DNA from: Euzebyales bacterium
GTDB lineage: Bacteria; Actinomycetota; Nitriliruptoria; Euzebyales; JAHELV01
Direction: 5' to 3'
Assembly (NCBI GenBank): GCA_036374135.1
Contig: DASUUK010000068.1
Location: 84,628-122,466, forward strand
DNA length: 37,839 nt
The translations under genes and the position numbers were made by a program. Shown here one piece after another: positions 28,386 to 35,391 of this stretch (position 1 is the stretch's first letter; each line of letters starts with the position of its first letter). Under the pieces are notes generated by a model, which was not told where the DNA came from, searched no databases, and was given only the letters and a program-made list of their open reading frames with translations.

Positions 28386-29852
28386 TCACGACGCGACCTT
28401 GAGCCGCAGGACCATCGTCGCGCCTCCACCGGGCGTGTCCTCGATCGACAGCTCGGCGCTGAGTGCTTCGGCGAGGCCTCGCGCGACCGCCAGGCCCAGG
28501 CCCAGTCCGCCCGTGTGGTCGTCCAGGCGCTGGAATGGCTCGAACGCGCTTGCCCGCTGGTCGGCGGGGATGCCGGCACCGTGGTCGATGACCCGCACAT
28601 CCATGCGGTCGCCGACGGTCTCGGCGCGGACCTCGCACGGCTGTGCGTCGGGCGCGTGGCGCACGGCATTGTCGACGAGGTTCGCCAGCACCCGCTCGAG
28701 CAGCGCGGCGTCGGCCAGGACCCGCGGCAGCGTGTCGGCGAGGTGCAGATCGACGTGGTGGCTGGTGTACCCGAGCCCCGCGACCGCCTCGGCAGCGACC
28801 GCGTCGAGCTCGACCGGTTGGGCGTGGACGTACAGCGCACCTGACTGCAGCCGGCTGAGGTCGAGCAGGTTGCCGACCAGCGCGTTGAGGCGGTCGACCT
28901 CCCCGACCGCCGCGCCGATGATCTTGTGGATTTCGTTGAGGTCGAATGCGGCGTCGTCGTCGAGCACGCCGGTCAGCCACGCCTTGATCGTCGCCAGCGG
29001 CGTTCGCAGGTCGTGCGACACGGCCGACAGCAGCGAGGTGCGGAACCGGTTGGCCTCTGCAAGCCCTTCGGCCCGGACCGCCTCCGCTTCGAGTCGCTGT
29101 CGCTCGAGTGCCAGGGCGAGTTGCGCGGCGAACGCCGCGAGGACGCGCCGGTCGTCGAGCGGCGCGTGCGGCCCGCGCAGCACGAGCACGCTGCCGGGCT
29201 GCAGCTCGAGGGTGTCGGAGCCCTCCGCTGGGGTTCGCGGGCACGGCGAGCCCGCGCAGGCGAGGACGATCCACCGCCCGTCCTCGCGGCGCAGCACTGC
29301 GGCAGCCTCGAGCTGGAACACCCGCCGCAGATCATCGACGAGGCGGTCGAGCGGATCGTCGCTCGCCGCGACCGTCGCGGCCAGCCGCGCCAGCGCCGTC
29401 GCCTCGGCGCCCGCACGCTCTGCTTCCGTCGCGCGGCGGGCGGCGAGGTCAACCAGCGCGCTGATCACCACCGCCGTCGTCAGAAACACGGACAGCGAGA
29501 GGACGTCCTGCACACTGTGGACCACCCACGTACGGAACGGAGGCGTGACGAACCAGTTGCTGGCGGCGAAGCCAGCGACGGCCACGACCACACTTGGCCA
29601 GATCCCGCCGACGGCGGCCACCACGACGGTCAGCGCCAGGTAGGACAGCAGCGCGGTCGACAGCTCGACCTCGGCGCCCAACGACTGGAACACGGCCGTC
29701 AGCACGGCGAGCCCGACCGCCCCGAGCGCCGCGCCGGACCACCGGCGATGGGTGGCGAGCCCGAACCTACGGTGGCGCCCGGCCGTAGAGAGCACGACCG
29801 GGCCGCCGTGCGCCGGGACATCGAGCCGCCGCCGATCCATGGCACCCATCAT
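28386..29852 (-). CDS. DUF4118 sensor histidine kinase (KdpD C-terminal half)
   Basis: A 488-residue kinase that equals KdpD without its N-terminal KdpD/UspA part. Four membrane helices (DUF4118, about residues 45-150) precede a GAF domain, a HisKA domain with S-A-V-S-H-D-L-R-T-P-L (His near 281) and a HATPase with N-L-V-D-N-A-V-R-H-A, D-H-G-A-G-I-P and G-L-G-L-G-L. The GAF domain ends in R-R-V-L-A-A-F-A-A-Q-L-A-L-A-L, almost the same as the end of the remnant at 25738. It would sense a membrane or turgor/potassium signal and phosphorylate the adjacent KdpE. The start is uncertain among ATGs at 29852, 29849 and 29840. The upstream frame is open but without similarity. Confidence 0.85.
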   Translation of the reverse strand: MMGAMDRRRLDVPAHGGPVVLSTAGRHRRFGLATHRRWSGAALGAVGLAVLTAVFQSLGAEVELSTALLSYLALTVVVAAVGGIWPSVVVAVAGFAASNWFVTPPFRTWVVHSVQDVLSLSVFLTTAVVISALVDLAARRATEAERAGAEATALARLAATVAASDDPLDRLVDDLRRVFQLEAAAVLRREDGRWIVLACAGSPCPRTPAEGSDTLELQPGSVLVLRGPHAPLDDRRVLAAFAAQLALALERQRLEAEAVRAEGLAEANRFRTSLLSAVSHDLRTPLATIKAWLTGVLDDDAAFDLNEIHKIIGAAVGEVDRLNALVGNLLDLSRLQSGALYVHAQPVELDAVAAEAVAGLGYTSHHVDLHLADTLPRVLADAALLERVLANLVDNAVRHAPDAQPCEVRAETVGDRMDVRVIDHGAGIPADQRASAFEPFQRLDDHTGGLGLGLAVARGLAEALSAELSIEDTPGGGATMVLRLKVAS

Positions 29853-30476
29853 GCCCAAACCCCGGCCCGGGCGGTGCCGGCCGGTGTGGGGGCAGGGCCG
29901 TGGACGCCGCGTCGGGACGCCGCGGACGCCCCAACACCGTTCGAGCAGGCGTGCTCCCGGTTCACCGGGTCGCGCTGGGATCTCCTCGCCGAACTCGGGG
30001 ACCTCATCGAACTGGGCGCCGTGTTCGCGATCGATCACCACTGGTACCCCTATGACATCACAATGGTCGCCCTGCGCGACGGGAATGCCGCGCAACCGGC
30101 ATGCCGATGCCCACACCATCAGACTTCCGCCCTGACGTGGCTGCACCCAGTACGTGGCAATGCGCAGTCGGGTGACGCCGGCCAGAACAGGCCGCCCGGA
30201 CACCCGACGTGCGCGGCCGAATCGCACCGCGGCGGCTGCGCCGACAGAGGCCCACACCAGGTGCTGGTAGTAGAACTTCGCCCGCTGGAATCACCCGTTC
30301 GGGATGACGCTTGGCTGGCCGCGGCCGGTCATGCTGCGTACCTCAACCCGTTCCGTGAAGGCACCTCACCGACTCGCGGGACGGCGCGGGACGCGCTGGA
30401 TCCGGACGGTCGTTCGCAGACCGGCCGACAGCTCAGGGCGGCCATGGGCCGTGTTCGAGAACCGAAAGGGAGCGTC
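29853..30476. other. Gap of 620 bases without a supported gene
   Basis: Both strands have long open frames here because of high GC, but none shows a ribosome site, a known motif or typical codon bias. A plus-strand stretch with W-D-L-L-A-E-L-G-D-L-I-E-L-G-A-V-F-A is noted without a call. It separates the kinase start from the small gene at 30477. Confidence 0.4.
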
Positions 30477-30575
30477 ATGAAGGCTATGAAGATCGCCGCG
30501 GCGGTCGCGGCGGTCGCTGCGGTGGGCGGACTGGTGACCCGACGGCGCCGGCAGGGTGCTCATGGTCAGCGATAG
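30477..30575 (+). CDS. Small membrane protein of 32 residues
   Basis: A tiny frame that starts M-K-A-M-K-I and continues with a hydrophobic alanine/valine stretch (A-A-A-V-A-A-V-A-A-V-G-G-L-V) and a basic tail (T-R-R-R-R-Q-G). This gives a single-pass peptide with a positive-inside end. An AAAGGGAG ribosome site lies before the ATG at 30477. It precedes the DUF1269 operon by 130 bases. Such peptides are often missed, but chance frames of this size are common, so it is a candidate only. Confidence 0.4.
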   Translation: MKAMKIAAAVAAVAAVGGLVTRRRRQGAHGQR

Positions 30576-30708
30576 CCGCCGAGCGGTGATGGTCCCCGCG
30601 GCGACGTTCCTCGGTGGCGCTGGCCGCTGGCTTGACCCGATCGAGGTGATGTAGGCGACGGTGCGACTGCATCTCTCAGACGCCTGATCTCATGCGAGAG
30701 GAACGTCC

Positions 30709-31197
30709 GTGGCAACCCTGACCGCTGTGAAGCTTCCAACCGTCGACGGCGCTCGCCAGGTGCTGGACAAGCTCCAGGACCTCCAACGGCAGCAGTTGAT
30801 CGTGATCCATGACGCCGCGATCGTGCAGTGGCCCGCCGACAAGTCCAAGCCGAAGACCGAGCAGTTGCACAGCATGGCCGGCGCCGGCGCACTGTCCGGT
30901 GCCTTCTGGGGGATGCTGTTCGGACTGCTGTTCTTCGTGCCCTTGCTGGGCGCTGCCGTCGGCGCGGGTCTGGGCGGGCTGTCGGGCAGCCTGGTCGACG
31001 TCGGCATCGACGACGACTTCATCAAGCAGGTGCGCGACCAGGTCACGCCCAGCACGTCCGCCCTGTTCCTGCTGACGAGCAATGCCGTCACAGACCGCAT
31101 CATGGATGCATTGCGGGGCACCGAGATGGACCTGATCGCGACGAACCTGTCCAAGGACGACGAGGACAGGCTGCGCCGCGCGTTCGAGCAGGAGTGA
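30709..31197 (+). CDS. DUF1269 family protein
   Basis: A 162-residue protein with the DUF1269 pattern: an N-terminal alpha/beta part (A-R-Q-V-L-D-K-L-Q-D-L), an I-V-I-H-D-A-A-I-V strand, and a central double glycine-zipper membrane segment (G-A-G-A-L-S-G-A-F-W-G-M-L-F-G-L-L-F-F). Then follow V-D-V-G-I-D-D-D-F-I-K and a C-terminal alpha/beta part with T-S-A-L-F-L-L. The family is tied to stress responses but its function is unknown. It is the first gene of a five-gene operon; the next ATG is 14 bases after the stop. The GTG at 30709 has GAGAGGAA before it. It resembles the shorter paralogue at 23329. Confidence 0.85.
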   Translation: MATLTAVKLPTVDGARQVLDKLQDLQRQQLIVIHDAAIVQWPADKSKPKTEQLHSMAGAGALSGAFWGMLFGLLFFVPLLGAAVGAGLGGLSGSLVDVGIDDDFIKQVRDQVTPSTSALFLLTSNAVTDRIMDALRGTEMDLIATNLSKDDEDRLRRAFEQE

Positions 31198-31211
31198 GCA
31201 AGGAGGCCACC

Positions 31212-31652
31212 ATGTCCACACCAGCCATCCACGGTCCCGTCGACTTCGTGCTGCTCGAGTTCCCCGCCGATCGCATGACCGGCGCTGCTGCCGAGGCGGT
31301 GATGGATCTGGTCGACATGGGCGTCATCCGGGTCTATGACCTGCTCGTCATCCGCAAGGACGAGGATGGCACGGTCTCGGGTGTGGAGCTCAGTGACCTG
31401 ACCGCCGACCAGGTGGGAGGCTTCAGCGCCTTCGCCGGGGCGCGATCGGGGTTGCTCGGCGACGACGATGCCAGGCAGGCCGCCGACGCGATGAAGCCTG
31501 GGACCGTCGCGGCACTGCTCGTCTATGAGAATGCGTGGGCCATCCCGTTCATCGCAGCGGCGCGCGACGCCGGCGGTCAGCTCATCGCGAGCGCGCGGAT
31601 CCCCGCGCCGGACGTGATGGACGCGCTCGACGCCCTCGAAGCCACCGACTGA
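31212..31652 (+). CDS. DUF6325 family protein
   Basis: A 146-residue soluble-looking protein of the DUF6325 type: G-P-V-D-F-V-L-L-E-F-P at the start, then M-D-L-V-D-M-G-V-I-R-V-Y-D-L-L-V-I-R-K-D-E-D-G, a middle D-L-T-A-D-Q-V-G-G-F, and G-T-V-A-A-L-L-V-Y-E-N-A-W-A near residue 100. The layout looks like a soluble relative of DUF1269 without the membrane segment, which is my inference. AGGAGG at 31201-31206 sits before the ATG. It lies between DUF1269 and the SHOCT protein, a combination often seen in actinobacterial stress loci. Biochemical role unknown. Confidence 0.75.
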   Translation: MSTPAIHGPVDFVLLEFPADRMTGAAAEAVMDLVDMGVIRVYDLLVIRKDEDGTVSGVELSDLTADQVGGFSAFAGARSGLLGDDDARQAADAMKPGTVAALLVYENAWAIPFIAAARDAGGQLIASARIPAPDVMDALDALEATD

Positions 31653-31663
31653 AGGAGGAGACC

Positions 31664-31963
31664 ATGCCTGGACTACTGCGGGGAGTCGCCCGGACGGCGG
31701 TCATCGCTGGTACCGCCTCGGCGGTGAGCGGGCGCGTGCAGCGCCGTCAGGCCGAGCGGTTCGCAGAGCGTGACGCCGGGATCTACGCCCAGCGACAGCA
31801 GGCGTACGAGCAGCAGGTGGATGCGGCGCAACCTCCGCCGGCGGCCGCGCCGACGGAGACCGACGTCATCACGCAACTGCAACAGCTCGGCAAGCTCAGA
31901 GACGACGGTGTGCTGACCGAGGACGAGTTCGCGTCGCAGAAGGCGCGGATCCTCGGGAGTTGA
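31664..31963 (+). CDS. SHOCT-domain protein
   Basis: A 99-residue protein. The N-terminus is hydrophobic and basic (M-P-G-L-L-R-G-V-A-R-T-A-V-I-A-G-T-A-S-A-V). A glutamine-rich, charged linker follows (Q-R-R-Q-A-E-R-F-A-E-R-D, Q-Q-A-Y-E-Q-Q), then a proline/alanine stretch. The end is a short C-terminal SHOCT module of about 30 residues: Q-L-Q-Q-L-G-K-L-R-D-D-G-V-L-T-E-D-E-F-A-S-Q-K-A-R-I-L. SHOCT modules are oligomerisation or targeting tags. An AAGGAGGAG ribosome site precedes the ATG. It is 11 bases after DUF6325 and 6 bases before the SixA gene, so it is clearly in the operon. Confidence 0.82.
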   Translation: MPGLLRGVARTAVIAGTASAVSGRVQRRQAERFAERDAGIYAQRQQAYEQQVDAAQPPPAAAPTETDVITQLQQLGKLRDDGVLTEDEFASQKARILGS

Positions 31964-31969
31964 CGCCTC

Positions 31970-32593
31970 ATGAGTCGGCCCAGTGCCATGGTCTACCTGG
32001 TCCGCCACGCCCATGCCAGCGACAAGGCGACCTGGCACGACGTCGACCTGCACCGGCCACTGTCCCCGCAGGGCGAGCGCGAGGCTGCCGGTCTCGTCAT
32101 CCGCCTGGACGATCTCCCCATCGACCGGGTCCTGTCGAGTCCCGCACTGCGCTGTGAGCAGACGGTGCGTCCCGTCGCGCAGCGACGGCGCCTGGCGATC
32201 GAGCACTCCGGCATGCTCGGGGTCGGTGCCGACGCGGCCAAAATTGCTGCCTTCATCGGCGACGCCGCGGACCGGGCGGTCCTGTGCACCCACGGCGAGG
32301 TCCTCGCCGACCTGTTCCCCATCCTGCTCGCGGGTGGCCTGGTGGTGGCCGAACCGCTGGTGTGGCCGAAGGGCGCCACCTGGATTCTGCACCGGACCGG
32401 TACAGGTCCGTTCCGAGCGCGGTTCCTCCCCCCGCTCGCGTGGCCGACGGCGTGGGGTCTGGCCGAGGACGATTTGGGGTTGGTCGCAGGGCCCCGCAGC
32501 GCGAGCTTGCGTCGACGGCGGCGTCAGACCGCTGGACGTGCAGCTCGGGACCGAAGGGGAGACCGAGATGTCAGACATGCTGGCGGCCGCTGA
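31970..32593 (+). CDS. sixA: SixA-type phosphohistidine phosphatase
   Basis: A 207-residue histidine phosphatase superfamily protein. The signature V-R-H-A-H-A near residue 10 holds the nucleophilic His; D-R-V-L-S-S-P-A-L-R-C-E-Q-T follows near 50; and L-C-T-H-G-E-V-L near 105 provides the second catalytic His. SixA removes phosphate from histidine of phosphotransfer domains. The catalytic domain ends near residue 165, after which comes a basic tail (A-S-L-R-R-R-R-R-Q) that may be a late addition. The 3' end overlaps DUF2252 by 26 bases. The ATG at 31970 is six bases after the SHOCT stop. The phosphoprotein target is unknown. Confidence 0.82.
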   Translation: MSRPSAMVYLVRHAHASDKATWHDVDLHRPLSPQGEREAAGLVIRLDDLPIDRVLSSPALRCEQTVRPVAQRRRLAIEHSGMLGVGADAAKIAAFIGDAADRAVLCTHGEVLADLFPILLAGGLVVAEPLVWPKGATWILHRTGTGPFRARFLPPLAWPTAWGLAEDDLGLVAGPRSASLRRRRRQTAGRAARDRRGDRDVRHAGGR

Positions 32594-34040
32594 CGGTCGG
32601 GTCACGCCCGGCTCGGGGCCGACCACGGGCCCGGGCCCATGGAGAGGTGTGGGCGGGTCACCGTGGTTGGTGCCCGACGAGCGCGCCGCGATGGGCAGGG
32701 ATGCCAGAGGGACCGCGCCGCGATCGGCCCACGCGACCTGGAAGCGCGCGGCCGACCGCCCGGATCCTGTCGCGCTGCTCGCCGCGCAGGCTGAGGACCG
32801 CGTGCCCGAGCTCGTGCCGATCAGGTACGGGCGCATGCTCGTCTCACCGTTCACTTTCTTCCGGGGTGCCGCGACCGTCATGGCATCGGACCTTGCGACC
32901 ACACCTGCATCAGGCATGCACGCGCAGCTGTGCGGCGACGCGCACCTGTCGAACTTCGGTGGGTTCGCGTCACCCGACCGCGACCTGGTCTTCGACATCA
33001 ACGACTTCGACGAGACTCTCCCGGGCCCCTGGGAGTGGGACGTCAAGCGGCTCGCGGCCAGCGTGGTGATCGCGGGACGCGACAACGGCCTGTCGGCGGG
33101 GGACTGCCGCGGGGCGGCTGAGAGCGCGGTCCGTGCGTACCGGACCGCGATGCGTTCGCTCGCCGGACGATCGCACCTGGAGGTGTGGTACGCGCGGCTC
33201 GACGACGCCGAGCTCGGCCAGAGCGTGCTGTGGAATGTCGACGCCCGGGCCCGCAAGCGCTACGAGCGCTCCGTTGCGAAGGCGCGGACGAAGGACAGCA
33301 TGCGCGCACTCGCCAAGCTGACCCATGTGGTCGATGGTGAGCCGCGCATCGCGAGCGATCCACCGCTCATCGTCCCGATCGAAGAGATCTCGCAGGGCGA
33401 CGCACAGCTCGAAGAAGAGGTCCTGGGTTCTGCACTCAGCGGCTACCACGAGTCGCTCGATCGCGACCGCCGGCGGCTGCTGGATGGGTACCGCGTGGTC
33501 CACAGCGCTCGCAAGGTCGTCGGGGTCGGCAGCGTGGGGACCCGGGCGTGGATCATGCTCCTGCTCGGCCGTGACGAGCGCGATCCTTTGGTCCTGCAGT
33601 TCAAGCAGGCGCAGCGATCGGTCCTCGCTCCGTACGCCGGCCGCAGCGTGTTTTTCAACGAGGGGCGGCGGGTGGTCGAGGGCCAGCGGCTGATGCAGGC
33701 GGCCTCCGACGTGTTGCTGGGATGGACACGTGTCAACGTCCGCGGACAGTCGTTCGACTTCTACGTCAGGCAGCTCTGGGATTGGAAGGCCTCCGCCGAC
33801 GTCGCCGCGATGAACTCGACGACCCTGGAGGCCTACGGTCGTGCGTGCGGCTGGACGCTCGCCCGCGCGCACGCCCGGTCCGGCGACCGCATCGCGATCG
33901 CGAGCTACCTCGGCAAGGGCGCACGGTTCGACGCGGCGGTCACCGAGTTCGCTGTCCGCTATGCCGACCAGAACGAGCGGGACCACGAGGCGTTCGGCAG
34001 GGCGGTCGACTCAGGACGCCTCGACGCCCAATCCGCCTGA
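32568..34040 (+). CDS. DUF2252 protein with kinase-like motifs
   Basis: A 490-residue member of the DUF2252 family. The segment C-G-D-A-H-L-S-N-F-G (D124, N129) looks like the catalytic loop of aminoglycoside-phosphotransferase-type kinases, and V-F-D-I-N-D-F-D-E (D146, D148) like their metal-binding motif. Further on, V-V-G-V-G-S-V-G-T-R at 317-326 looks like a glycine-rich nucleotide loop, with L-Q-F-K (K346) like the ATP lysine; these come after the catalytic loop rather than before. The N-terminal P-W-L-V-P-x-R and R-Y-G-R-M-L-V-S-P-F-x-F-F-R-G are usual for DUF2252. The ATG at 32568 has GGGGAG eight bases away. It overlaps sixA by 26 bases. Confidence 0.85.
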   Translation: MSDMLAAADGRVTPGSGPTTGPGPWRGVGGSPWLVPDERAAMGRDARGTAPRSAHATWKRAADRPDPVALLAAQAEDRVPELVPIRYGRMLVSPFTFFRGAATVMASDLATTPASGMHAQLCGDAHLSNFGGFASPDRDLVFDINDFDETLPGPWEWDVKRLAASVVIAGRDNGLSAGDCRGAAESAVRAYRTAMRSLAGRSHLEVWYARLDDAELGQSVLWNVDARARKRYERSVAKARTKDSMRALAKLTHVVDGEPRIASDPPLIVPIEEISQGDAQLEEEVLGSALSGYHESLDRDRRRLLDGYRVVHSARKVVGVGSVGTRAWIMLLLGRDERDPLVLQFKQAQRSVLAPYAGRSVFFNEGRRVVEGQRLMQAASDVLLGWTRVNVRGQSFDFYVRQLWDWKASADVAAMNSTTLEAYGRACGWTLARAHARSGDRIAIASYLGKGARFDAAVTEFAVRYADQNERDHEAFGRAVDSGRLDAQSA

Positions 34041-34062
34041 TCTCCGAGTCGGTTGGGGATGA

Positions 34063-34392
34063 ACCCGACACGAACGCGGCGAACAGGGGCGGGTCGCGCT
34101 GTTCAACGACACGTTCTATGTCGTCGGTGAGGAGCACATCTTCCAGTTCGACGTCACCACGTGGGCCTGGATCCACGCGCTGGTCGGCCTGGTGGTGCTC
34201 GCTGCGGGCATCGGGCTGTTCAGGGGAACGACGTGGGCGCGGATCGTCGGAATCCATGCTGCGTCGATCGCAATGCTCGTCGCGTTCGCGTGGATCCCCT
34301 GGTACCCGATCTGGGCGTTGCTGTTCGTCGCCATCTCGGTCGCGGTGATCTGGGCACTGACGGCGCACGGCAGGGACCTGAGCGCCCTGTAG
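34063..34392 (+). pseudogene. DUF7144 membrane protein, 5'-truncated
   Basis: The frame encodes the end of a small four-helix membrane protein: A-L-F-N-D-T-F-Y-V-V-G, then T-T-W-A-W-I-H-A-L-V-G-L, G-T-T-W-A-R-I-V-G-I and A-L-T-A-H-G-R-D. Related proteins begin with a further helix of about 30 residues, but here a TGA at 34060 closes the frame and no ATG follows until mid-gene; the first start candidates are GTG at about 34186-34192 (66 residues). The gene sits 23 bases after DUF2252. It is either a truncated relic or a short protein starting inside. Confidence 0.55.
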
Positions 34393-34485
34393 CCCGCGGC
34401 GGGGTCAGAGGGTTCCGACTGATGGAGCGGGTGTCGTGCCTGGCCTCTGGGCTCCGCGAGCATGACCGTCAGGTCCGGCTGATCT

Positions 34486-35040
34486 ATGGTCGTGGCGATG
34501 GCCCAGCCGGATCCACTCGCGCCTGCGCCTCGTCGGCTGCTGCTGCGGGCGTGCGCGCAGGTCGCACTGTCCGCGGTCGTGCTGATCGCGATCTACTACG
34601 CGTTGCCGTTGCAGCCGTCCGCCCGCGCGGGGATCCTCATCTGGCTCACGGTCGGCGTCATCGGCTTCGCCGCTGTGGCAGCACTGCTGGTGCGGGCTGT
34701 CCTGCGTGCCCAGTACCCCGTGCTGCGGGCGATCACCGGCTTCGGGATCGCGATCCCGCTGTTCGTGCTGGTGTTCGCGTCGACGTACCTGGCGCTCGTG
34801 GCCGACGACCCCGGCGCCTTCAGCGAGGGCCTGTCCCACACCGACGCGCTGTACTTCACCGTGACGGTCTTCTCGACCGTCGGGTTCGGTGACATCACGC
34901 CGATCAGCCAGAGCGCCCGCATCGCGGTCAGCATCCAGATGATCGGCGGGCTCATCGTGCTCGGAGGGTTGGCCCGGGTGGTGGTCGCAGCGGTCCAGAT
35001 CAACCGCCAGCGGCAGCTCGGGTCGCGCGGGGACGCATGA
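34486..35040 (+). CDS. Two-pore-helix potassium channel-like protein
   Basis: A 184-residue membrane protein. Two N-terminal helices (about 25-45, 50-72) precede a channel module of helix, pore and helix: F-G-I-A-I-P-L-F-V-L-V-F-A-S-T-Y-L-A-L, then A-L-Y-F-T-V-T-V-F-S-T-V-G-F-G-D-I-T-P with the selectivity filter T-V-G-F-G-D near residue 136, then a last helix with I-V-L-G-G-L-A-R. The filter has F in place of Y, which is common in bacterial Ion_trans_2 channels. It would form tetramers in the membrane. The ATG at 34486 is chosen; 34498 is the alternative. Its place beside the stress operon is not explained. Confidence 0.85.
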   Translation: MVVAMAQPDPLAPAPRRLLLRACAQVALSAVVLIAIYYALPLQPSARAGILIWLTVGVIGFAAVAALLVRAVLRAQYPVLRAITGFGIAIPLFVLVFASTYLALVADDPGAFSEGLSHTDALYFTVTVFSTVGFGDITPISQSARIAVSIQMIGGLIVLGGLARVVVAAVQINRQRQLGSRGDA

Positions 35041-35056
35041 CCGTCTGCAGCGGTGG

Positions 35057-35182
35057 TCAGCCGGTGAGCACCACGCAGTTGTCCGGGCCCATGCTCGGCC
35101 AGGACGCGTCCGCGGCGTCGTCGTTCTCCCACCGGTGGTCGTCGAGCAGGTAGCGGAATTGGACCGGGTCGTCCTTGGGGAA
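35057..35182 (-). pseudogene. CBM48/isoamylase-like C-terminal fragment
   Basis: The minus strand encodes K-D-D-P-V-Q-F-R-Y-L-L-D-D-H-R-W-E-N-D-D-A-A-D with a stop at 35057, followed in order by S-M-G-P-D-N-C-V-V. This matches the end of a small glycogen-binding CBM48 protein. The first half, with the G-x-F-N-x-W motif, is missing; the similarity stops at about 35182. Confidence 0.5.
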
Positions 35183-35198
35183 AGCGGACGTGGGGCGT

Positions 35199-35330
35199 GT
35201 GCGCGACACCTTTGGCGTCGGGGTCGATCCGTCGGCCGATGCGGCGCTGATCGTGGCCGGTCCGCGACGGCCGGCGTCGACAGCGGCCGGCGCCGGCGCC
35301 ATGCGGCGCGGAAGCATCCCATCGGGATGA
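35199..35330 (+). pseudogene. Fragment of a second copy of the small DTYGV protein
   Basis: The plus strand reads VRDTFGVGVDPSADAALIVA, close to MRDTYGVQIDPDADAALVLA in the small protein at 23118. It then leaves the similarity and stops at 35328-35330. It abuts the CBM48 fragment on the other strand with only about 16 bases between. No ribosome site is seen. With the CBM48 piece, it accounts for most of the gap from 35041 to 35391. Confidence 0.5.
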
Positions 35331-35391
35331 TGTGCTGCGCGACGACCCGGGTACGGTCGACGTGCCCAGTGTGCGTCCGCGAGGTGGACAC

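Noticed and set aside
29960-30290. Possible gene in either strand upstream of the KdpD-type kinase
   Set aside because: Open frames exist on both strands, yet none has a ribosome site, motif or convincing codon bias.
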